Assembly: GCA_013215515.1 (NCBI GenBank) | Contig: JABSPC010000074.1 | Location: 1 to 6,329 of the forward strand | Reading direction: 5' to 3' | DNA length: 6,329 nucleotides | Origin: Crocinitomicaceae bacterium | GTDB taxonomy: Bacteria > Bacteroidota > Bacteroidia > Flavobacteriales_D > Crocinitomicaceae | Shown here: positions 1-4,817 of the stretch, piece after piece | Position numbering within the stretch: the first letter of the stretch is position 1 | Layout: each line of letters starts with the position of its first letter | Notes under the pieces: model-generated | What the model saw: only the letters and a program-made list of their open reading frames with translations | The model's database searches: none | What the model was told of the DNA's origin: nothing | Translations under genes and position numbers: made by a program

Positions 1-3
1 AAA

Positions 4-294
4 ATGTCAAAAAAGAAAAGAAATTACCCAGCTGTCTACAAACGTAATGCTGTGAAGTTCTCAGAAGAAAAACAGAATGTTGCAAAAGCAGGACGAGATT
101 TGGGCATTGGAGCTCAGTTGATCCACCGTGTGCAAAGGCGGCGAGGAACGAGCGACGTTGACAAAAACAATGACACAAAGCGCAGCCCAAAGCGACCCAG
201 CGGCGAGCAAGTTAAGCAACGGTTTTGTGAGTTTACGAACCAAAGAGTAGTTGCGACTGAGGACGACAAACGAATCAAGCAAAAAAAGTATTAA
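4..294 (+). pseudogene. Decayed IS3-family OrfA (transposase helix-turn-helix subunit) remnant
   Basis: The first 43 or so residues match the N-terminal helix-turn-helix of IS3-family OrfA proteins: a basic start (MSKKKRNY), the 'YKRNAVKFSEE' helix, then 'ARDLGIGAQLIHR'-like spacing (here AGRDLGIG then AQLIHR). In the family the next residue is normally Trp (HRW), starting a conserved linker and a leucine-zipper helix; here it is Val, and everything after it is low-complexity and basic, unlike the family. A leucine-zipper-like tail (LRTKE, stop, LRLRTTNESSKK) appears in the second forward frame at about 230-290, interrupted by TAG at 248-250. This suggests at least one frameshift plus a nonsense change. 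The stop at 292-294 gives 96 aa, a normal OrfA length, but no matching OrfB follows: the next ORF is a different, self-contained transposase. The ATG at 4 sits at the window edge, so upstream IS sequence is unseen. Probably nonfunctional. Confidence 0.65.
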
Positions 295-345
295 AAACAA
301 GAACACCCAAGCTGTAAGCCTGGGCGCTCTGTATATTCTTGTTTT
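294..345. repeat. 52-bp nested inverted repeat (AAAACAAGAA ... TTCTTGTTTT)
   Basis: A perfect 10-bp inverted repeat pairs 294-303 with 336-345. Nested inside is a second stem, CCCAAGC (306-312) with GCCTGGG (318-324), which has one A-C mismatch and a 5-nt loop TGTAA. It overlaps the end of the OrfA remnant. As RNA it would fold into a two-tier hairpin followed by a T-rich stretch, so a terminator is possible. As DNA it could be an element end or recombination site. The function is unknown; the pairing itself is directly visible. Confidence 0.6.
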
Positions 346-502
346 ATATCTTTTTGATGCTGTGAGTTTTAGGACGAAGACCGATGGACCGATTTTTTTT
401 TGCGACCTCGAGGAGCTAAAAAAGAGGGATTAAAAACATTTTTTCTGAAAACATTTACGTCAGTTCAATGTCCCTTAATCGAAACATTTTTATTTTGTTA
501 AC
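346..502. other. Noncoding stretch upstream of the DDE transposase
   Basis: No credible gene is seen. Items visible in order: a segment (346-373) resembling 2067-2093 on the far side of the transposase; GACCGAT twice at 379-385 and 387-393 (period 8); a run of nine T (393-401) followed by the palindrome CCTCGAGG (406-413) and an A-run (418-423), which together form an imperfect stem; and three copies of AAACATTT at 434-441, 449-456 and 482-489. The last lies 13 bp before the ATG. The copies could be transposase-binding or promoter elements, or simply AT-rich coincidence. No clear bacteroidete -33/-7 promoter was identified. Confidence 0.45.
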
Positions 503-1771
503 ATGCAACGACAAACCTATCACACTACACTCAAAGAATTAGCGCATTACGGAATATTACCTGAGAAGTATCAGAAAATGATTCCTAGAACCAATTTACA
601 CCGATGGAAAAATGATTCTTTTGAACGATACGTAGGGTCTGAAATCAACCAAATTGCTGATAAGCATTCGGAACTCATAAAACTACTGAATGAGTACCCT
701 AAAATGTTTCATGCCTATGGAGAGGTCGTAAAAACAATTGTCAAAATTGTTAAAACTCAACAAACCTATGTAAGGCTTATGCGTGAGGCAAAAGAAGATG
801 TCGTAAAAGTCATTGAACAAATCAGAGATATAATTCCAATAAACAAAGCAGTAGAATTATTCAAAATCTCATCTACAACATATGCAGTTTGGAAAAACGA
901 TGTTCTATTAGCATGCAAAGAATCATTCTTTGAAAAGTGCAATCGAATTTATCCTACTCAAATAATTCCAAAGGAAATTCTAAACATCAAAAAGGAAATC
1001 AATAATCCTGCTGTAGCTCATTGGAGATTGAATAGCATATATCATAACGGTTTTAGAAAAGGAAAGATCACTGTTTCTCTAAATACCTTCTATAAAATCA
1101 ACAAACGATTTGGATTTCGGAAAAGTGACAAGCAATACCTTTTAAAGAAAAGACGCCGAAAGATTTGTATTAGAGCACAGGCTCCAAATCAAATATGGCA
1201 TACTGACATCACTATTGTAAAAACGCTGGACAAGAAAAAATACTACGTCTATCTCCTCATTGATAATTTCTCTAGAAAACTGCTCGCTTATGATATCAAA
1301 GAAAAAGTTTCGGGCTTGATTACTCAAAAACTTATCGAAACAGCTGTTAAAGTAACTTCAAAAGTCACAGATAGTCTAAACGTAAAACTTATTGTTGATG
1401 GTGGGCCTGAAAACAACAATACACATGTAGATAATTTCATTAAGAACTCAAAGGTTAATATTCAAAAGCTCGTTGCACTAAAAGATATTGACTTTTCCAA
1501 TTCGATGATTGAAAACACCAACAGGGTTTTAAAATACCACTACATTTTTCCAGAGCATCCAAAAAACTACAATGATCTGATTGAACAAATTGTTTTTTTC
1601 GATTATGATTTCAATTCTCTCCGTCCACATGGTCAATTAAAAGGTCTTACACCTGATGAAGCCTTTGAAGGAAAGCAGATTCCTAAAGATTTTAGAACCA
1701 AAATTCTCAAGCAAGCTAGAATTGACCGAATAGAATACAACAAAAAGAACAGATGCGAACAATGTAAGTAA
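503..1771 (+). CDS. Integrase-core DDE transposase, IS3/rve-like, single ORF (422 aa)
   Basis: Retroviral-integrase-type (rve) DDE transposase that would cut and rejoin the ends of its own element. Predicted catalytic residues are D235 (in IWHTD), D299 (in LIVDGGPEN) and E337 (in FSNSMIENTN), a D-x63-D-x37-E spacing slightly longer than the usual IS3 arrangement. The post-catalytic signature NSLRPHGQLKGLTPDEAF (371-388) corresponds to the IS3 'N..RPH..L...TP..F' box. Upstream are an N-terminal helix-turn-helix-like segment (about 8-40), a charged, probably helical linker (45-108), a second HTH (about 112-131) and an HTH_21-like region (about 157-206). Unlike classical IS3, no separate OrfA or programmed frameshift is needed, because the DNA-binding region is fused in. 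The ATG at 503 has no strong ribosome-binding site, as is common in Bacteroidetes. The ORF is intact with all three acidic residues, so it may be active. The exact family (IS3 subgroup or an rve-type relative) is uncertain. Confidence 0.85.
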   Translation: MQRQTYHTTLKELAHYGILPEKYQKMIPRTNLHRWKNDSFERYVGSEINQIADKHSELIKLLNEYPKMFHAYGEVVKTIVKIVKTQQTYVRLMREAKEDVVKVIEQIRDIIPINKAVELFKISSTTYAVWKNDVLLACKESFFEKCNRIYPTQIIPKEILNIKKEINNPAVAHWRLNSIYHNGFRKGKITVSLNTFYKINKRFGFRKSDKQYLLKKRRRKICIRAQAPNQIWHTDITIVKTLDKKKYYVYLLIDNFSRKLLAYDIKEKVSGLITQKLIETAVKVTSKVTDSLNVKLIVDGGPENNNTHVDNFIKNSKVNIQKLVALKDIDFSNSMIENTNRVLKYHYIFPEHPKNYNDLIEQIVFFDYDFNSLRPHGQLKGLTPDEAFEGKQIPKDFRTKILKQARIDRIEYNKKNRCEQCK

Positions 1772-1865
1772 GAGAGGGGGGGAAAGTGAAGTTCAAAACA
1801 GAAAATCACACTCAAGCATTGAATATAAACAGATCAATATTCTGTAACTCAGAAAGAGGTTTTTA

Positions 1866-2054
1866 AACCATCCTCAAAAACTGGAGTTTGAGAATGGTTG
1901 TAACTTACTGACTACCTGAAATGTCCTTATAAGGAACACTTAATTCCCGTTCTCTCTAGGGTTGTGCGGTGAATACAACCAGAGCCATCCTTGTAAAGGA
2001 CTTAATGGACTGAGCACTTGGTTATATATCGGAGACTCTTTTTTAAAAGAAGTC
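1866..2054 (+). ncRNA. Candidate structured RNA in the transposon 3' noncoding region
   Basis: Several stems occur in a row. (1) 1866-1878 with 1887-1899: 13 positions with one mismatch and an 8-nt loop. (2) The palindrome TCCTTATAAGGA at 1924-1935. (3) GGTTGT (1960-1965) with ACAACC (1975-1980), 9-nt loop. (4) TCCTT (1988-1992) with AAGGA (1996-2000), inside an outer CCAT (1985-1988)/ATGG (2005-2008) pairing that conflicts with it at base 1988. (5) GACTCTTT (2034-2041) with AAAG, a bulged A, AGTC (2046-2054). The clustering in a region that codes for nothing suggests an RNA or a multi-site protein-binding DNA end. It matches no RNA family I can name. The strand is assumed from the adjacent gene; most stems would also form from the other strand. 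Confidence 0.3.
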
Positions 2055-2094
2055 ATTAAGGAATAATTATATTTAGATACTGTCCGATTTAGGT

Positions 2095-2146
2095 GAAGGC
2101 TACAAAAACAGGTAAGTCTACCTAGTGTACTAAAAATAAAGCCTTC
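2095..2146. terminator. Nested inverted repeat next to glpD 3' end, possible terminator
   Basis: GAAGGCT (2095-2101) pairs with AGCCTTC (2140-2146), enclosing a smaller stem AGGTA (2110-2114)/TACCT (2119-2123) with a 4-nt loop. Read on the minus strand, the inner hairpin is followed by GTTTTTG, so it could terminate glpD transcription just after its stop codon at 2150-2152. The stem is only 5 bp, which makes this a weak intrinsic terminator; a role as a mobile-element end is equally possible. Total length equals that of the nested repeat at 294-345 (52 bp), although the sequences differ. Confidence 0.4.
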
Positions 2147-2149
2147 TAG

Positions 2150-3691
2150 TTATTTTAATAAATATTGATGAGCAAGTTTTGTAAAACGAAGAATTTCTTG
2201 CTGTTTCCATTCATCACTAAGATTTAATTCTTGCTTAAAAATTTCGGCAACAATATTTGCAGATTGTATACTAGCTTTTGCATCTAAAAACAAAAGTTGT
2301 GTACGTCTGGCTAAAAAATCTTCAATTGTTTTTGCATCTTCATTTTGAATAGCCCAAACTACTTGTCCCTTAATAATTTGATGCTCGGGGTGTATTTTTT
2401 CTTTTAATTCAGGTCTTTTTTCAACTAAATCTAAAATCAAATCAGCATCTGTCCCGTAAACACCTAAAAATTCATTTGGTTTTGTATTGGTTTTATGACC
2501 ATGTATATTTAAATACTCTGTATGTGATTTTACATTAGGTAAACTAGCAATCATTGCAGCTTTATCAATGGTATCTTCGGCCATTTTACGATACGTTGTC
2601 CACTTTCCTCCTGCAATGGTTACCAAACCATTATTACTAACCTCTATAACATGTTCTCTAGAAATTGATTTTGTATCTTCTGCATTTCCATTTTTTACCA
2701 AAGGACGTAAACCTACAAAAACACTTTTAACATCTTCTCTAGTAGGATCTTTGGTTAAATATTTAGCTGTATGTGTTAGTAAAAAATCAATTTCTTCTTT
2801 TTGAGGCATTGGTTCGTATGAATATTCCTTTACCAGAGTATCTGTGGTTCCTACAATAATTTTATCATGCCAAGGTACAGCAAATAGCACACGCCCATCA
2901 TCTGTTTCAGGAATCATAATAGCGGTATCTCCGGGTAAAAAACTTTTATCTAAAACAATATGTACCCCCTGGCTACTGGTCATTATTTTGGATACAGTGC
3001 TGTCGTCCATATTTCGAATAGTGTCTGAAAACACACCTGTAGCATTTACTATTACTTTGGCTTTGACGGTAAATTGTTTGTTATTTCTAGTGTTGTTAAT
3101 TTCTCCACCATCAATAATACCGTCTTTCGTTTTAGTGAAATTTAAAAATTCATGATAATTTAAAATAGTTGCTCCTTGCTCTTTTGCTGTTTGCATCATA
3201 TTTATTAATAAACGAGTATCATCAAACTGTCCATCGTGATAAATAACTCCACCACGCAAATCTTTTTGAGTTATAGTTGGTAATAAACGAACCGTTTCTT
3301 TTTTAGAAATTAATTTAGAATCTCCAAAACCTTCTTTACCAGCTAACCAATCATACATTTTTAAGCCAATTCCATAAAAAGGACTTTCCCACCAATTATA
3401 AGTAGGGACTACAAATTTTAAATCGTGAACAATATGTGGTGCATTGTTTTTAAGTAAAGCACGTTCTTTTAACGCTTCTAAAACTAGAGATACATTTCCT
3501 TGTTGTAGGTATCTAACTCCTCCATGTATTAACTTGGTACTTTTACTAGAAGTTCCTTTTCCATAATCTTCTTTTTCTATTAAAAGTGTTTTGTAACCTC
3601 TTGAAGCAGCATCAATAGCAGAGCCCATTCCGGTAGCACCTCCACCAATAATTATGATATCCCAATTTGTATTTTCTATATTATTTGTCAT
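2150..3691 (-). CDS. glpD: FAD-dependent glycerol-3-phosphate dehydrogenase
   Basis: Oxidises sn-glycerol-3-phosphate to dihydroxyacetone phosphate, passing electrons through FAD to the quinone pool at the inner face of the cytoplasmic membrane (family knowledge). The 513-aa length is normal. Residues 11-30 hold the Rossmann dinucleotide-binding start (DIIIIGGGATG), with E39 at the end of the second strand for the ribose. Residues 47-62 (TSSKSTKLIHGGVRYL) are the FAD-G3PDH signature, and 361-376 (GGKWTTYRKMAEDTID) the second conserved block. NATGVFSD (216-223), VPWHDKIIVGTTDT (272-285) and GLRPL (327-331) are further conserved segments. About 385-513 is the helical C-terminal DAO_C domain. 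Its ATG lies inside the end of the upstream phosphodiesterase gene (11-bp overlap), implying cotranscription and probably translational coupling. Class assignment to glpD rather than anaerobic glpA rests on the absence of glpB/glpC partners. No break or missing key residue is visible. Confidence 0.95.
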   Translation of the reverse strand: MTNNIENTNWDIIIIGGGATGMGSAIDAASRGYKTLLIEKEDYGKGTSSKSTKLIHGGVRYLQQGNVSLVLEALKERALLKNNAPHIVHDLKFVVPTYNWWESPFYGIGLKMYDWLAGKEGFGDSKLISKKETVRLLPTITQKDLRGGVIYHDGQFDDTRLLINMMQTAKEQGATILNYHEFLNFTKTKDGIIDGGEINNTRNNKQFTVKAKVIVNATGVFSDTIRNMDDSTVSKIMTSSQGVHIVLDKSFLPGDTAIMIPETDDGRVLFAVPWHDKIIVGTTDTLVKEYSYEPMPQKEEIDFLLTHTAKYLTKDPTREDVKSVFVGLRPLVKNGNAEDTKSISREHVIEVSNNGLVTIAGGKWTTYRKMAEDTIDKAAMIASLPNVKSHTEYLNIHGHKTNTKPNEFLGVYGTDADLILDLVEKRPELKEKIHPEHQIIKGQVVWAIQNEDAKTIEDFLARRTQLLFLDAKASIQSANIVAEIFKQELNLSDEWKQQEILRFTKLAHQYLLK

Positions 3692-4463
3692 TTATGATGT
3701 TTAATTGCTCTTTCATCCATCTGGGTCTGTCTGTTGTTAATCCGTCTGGTGAAAAAGGAAGATATCGTTTAGCATGTTCTACTTTGTTAATGGTCCATAA
3801 ATAAATTTCAAAGTTTTCTTGATGCATTGTTTTAAAAAATGATTTATTAGCTATCTCTCCAGCAAAAACATCGATTCCGTCTAAATTATGTTGCTTAACT
3901 TTATGAATTATATCCTTATTTGAGGGTATAATTTTAGTGGTTTCTGAGTCGTAATCTAAATCTAGCAACCAAAGACATTTATTGTTCGAAAATATTTTTT
4001 TTGTCATACAAATGGTTTCATAATTAAAAGAAATAAATTCCAATTGCTTCCAAATTTTTGTATTCTTTCTTTCTAATTTAACCAAAGCATTTTCCATTTC
4101 AGGTCCATCCTTAAGTTCAACAACCAATGTACCATTTGTAGGGATGGTTTTTAAAACTTGTTCTAGAGTGGGAATGAATTCGTTTTTCCATTGTTCACCT
4201 TTAAATATACCCACATCTATAGCTGATAATTCCTCAAAATTATATTGATTTAATAATTTATCTACTTGATTGTATCTAATAGTAGTCTCATCGTGAAACA
4301 CGACTATAATATTATCTTTGGTCAATTTTACATCAACTTCAACATAGTGAATATTTTGTACCCATGCTAAATTTACACTTGCTAATGTATTTTCTGGAGC
4401 ATCAAACGAAGCACCTCTATGTGCAATAATTTTAAGGTTCTTCAAACTAGTTAAATTAATCAT
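3681..4463 (-). CDS. Glycerophosphodiester phosphodiesterase (GDPD), cytoplasmic type
   Basis: Hydrolyses glycerophosphodiesters, such as deacylated phospholipids, to sn-glycerol-3-phosphate and an alcohol; the product is the substrate of the glycerol-3-phosphate dehydrogenase encoded immediately downstream. The TIM-barrel GDPD hallmark HR-(x)n-ExD-(x)n-HD is present: H15-R16-G17, E24-N25-T26, E42-x-D44 and H57-D58, followed by VELKDG (115-120, with acidic E116 and K118), LWTIN (222-226) and the C-terminal DGLTTDRP (240-247). At 260 aa it is typical of short cytoplasmic UgpQ-like enzymes. There is no signal peptide, so it should act on imported or internally generated diesters. The ATG at 4463 leaves only 14 residues before the catalytic His, as usual for the family. 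The upstream minus-strand sequence TATATTTT (4481-4488) loosely resembles a bacteroidete -7 box, but no -33 TTTG is seen, so the promoter is unresolved. Confidence 0.92.
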   Translation of the reverse strand: MINLTSLKNLKIIAHRGASFDAPENTLASVNLAWVQNIHYVEVDVKLTKDNIIVVFHDETTIRYNQVDKLLNQYNFEELSAIDVGIFKGEQWKNEFIPTLEQVLKTIPTNGTLVVELKDGPEMENALVKLERKNTKIWKQLEFISFNYETICMTKKIFSNNKCLWLLDLDYDSETTKIIPSNKDIIHKVKQHNLDGIDVFAGEIANKSFFKTMHQENFEIYLWTINKVEHAKRYLPFSPDGLTTDRPRWMKEQLNIINDK

Positions 4464-4509
4464 TCAACTTACCTATATAAAAAATATACTGTTTTGTTTT
4501 AATGTGTGG

Positions 4510-4632
4510 TAACGGGAGTCTGCGCAATAACTAAAATAAAATCGCTGAGAATCGCGTATTTAAAATTATTTATGTACCCCACTCCAAATACTAAAGTATT
4601 CAAAAGAGGTTTTTGCGCAGTCTGACGGTCAA
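4510..4632. repeat. Imperfect inverted-repeat unit upstream of the GDPD gene
   Basis: CTGCGCAA (4520-4527) is the perfect inverse of TTGCGCAG (4613-4620). Outside the core the similarity continues imperfectly (TAACGGGAGT at 4510-4519 against TCTGACGGTCA at 4621-4631). The roughly 85 bp between are AT-rich and code for nothing. The arrangement resembles a small MITE-like or attC-like folded element, or an intergenic repeat as found scattered in some genomes. With one copy in view, neither can be shown. Confidence 0.4.
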
Positions 4633-4634
4633 AG

Positions 4635-4736
4635 CTACACCAACGTGCGGCTTTTAGTATTAAATAAATTTTGAACTAAATATAGTCATTTTCGAGTGCT
4701 TAGTCTTGCGAAGCGTAAACTTAGCATGGGGTGTAG
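4635..4736. repeat. CTACACC/GGTGTAG-bounded unit between the first repeat and the IS1182 element
   Basis: CTACACC (4635-4641) and GGTGTAG (4730-4736) are perfect 7-bp inverted copies enclosing about 90 bp of noncoding DNA. The match extends imperfectly inward (CTACACCAACGTGC against GCATGGGGTGTAG). Inside, CTTGCGAAG (4704-4712) is a short hairpin flanked by two CTTAG copies (4699-4703 and 4719-4724 region). It abuts the putative left end of the IS1182 element. The nature is unknown; it could belong to the element, to the target, or to the same repeat family as 4510-4632. Confidence 0.3.
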
Positions 4737-4763
4737 GTGATGTGGCTGTTGCACAACTCTGTT

Positions 4764-4810
4764 GATAAAGTTACCAATTCTCCTTCGATTGAGGCTGTAA
4801 CTTTCTTATC
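4764..4810 (+). promoter_or_regulatory. Stem-loop just ahead of the IS1182 transposase start
   Basis: GATAAAGTTAC (4764-4774) is the inverse of GTAACTTTCTTATC (4797-4810) apart from three extra bases. The core AAAGTTAC/GTAACTTT is a perfect 8-bp stem with a 22-nt loop. It ends 7 bases before the ATG. In many insertion sequences a hairpin in this position blocks translation from transcripts entering from outside; that role is inferred here, not shown. Confidence 0.4.
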
Positions 4811-4817
4811 TTGAGAT

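Larger units (their letters stand above)
1772..2149. other. Hairpin-rich noncoding region downstream of the transposase
   Basis: About 380 bp with no recognisable coding sequence between the convergent transposase and glpD stop codons. After a purine-rich G-run next to the stop (1772-1787) it contains a series of hairpins (1866-2054), a segment resembling an IS3-type terminus (CTGTCCGATTT, 2080-2090, to TACA, about 2104), and a nested inverted repeat next to glpD. The right end of the transposase's element probably lies between about 2080 and 2147, but no convincing matching left terminus or target-site duplication was found by eye. Confidence 0.5.

Noticed and set aside
251..433. Possible 60-aa protein
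   Set aside because: Its first part is the frameshifted OrfA tail and the rest has no recognisable features; it begins with TTG directly after a stop codon.
1960..1980. Resemblance to group II intron domain V (GTGCGGTGAA string)
   Set aside because: The 34-nt domain V fold with its AGC triad and GNRA loop is absent; here there is only a 6-bp stem with a 9-nt loop, and there is no reverse transcriptase.
470..2063. GTCCCTTAATC (470-480) and inverted TTCCTTAATG (2054-2063) as terminal inverted repeats of the transposase element
   Set aside because: Only about 8 of 10 positions agree, neither copy sits at a boundary with a target duplication, and the motif also recurs internally.
313..2104. TGTAAGCCTG (313) and inverted TGTAGCCTTC (from 2104) as IS3-type ends
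   Set aside because: The match does not extend beyond the first ten or so bases and flanking triplets do not form a target duplication; kept only as a possibility for the right end.
2568..3155. Plus-strand open frames at 2568-2804 and 2844-3155
   Set aside because: Antisense shadows of glpD; composition and sequence resemble no protein family.
4481..4488. Bacteroidete -7 promoter box for the GDPD gene (minus strand TATATTTT)
   Set aside because: The final G of TAnnTTTG is missing and no TTTG is seen about 20 bp upstream, so it was not listed as a promoter.
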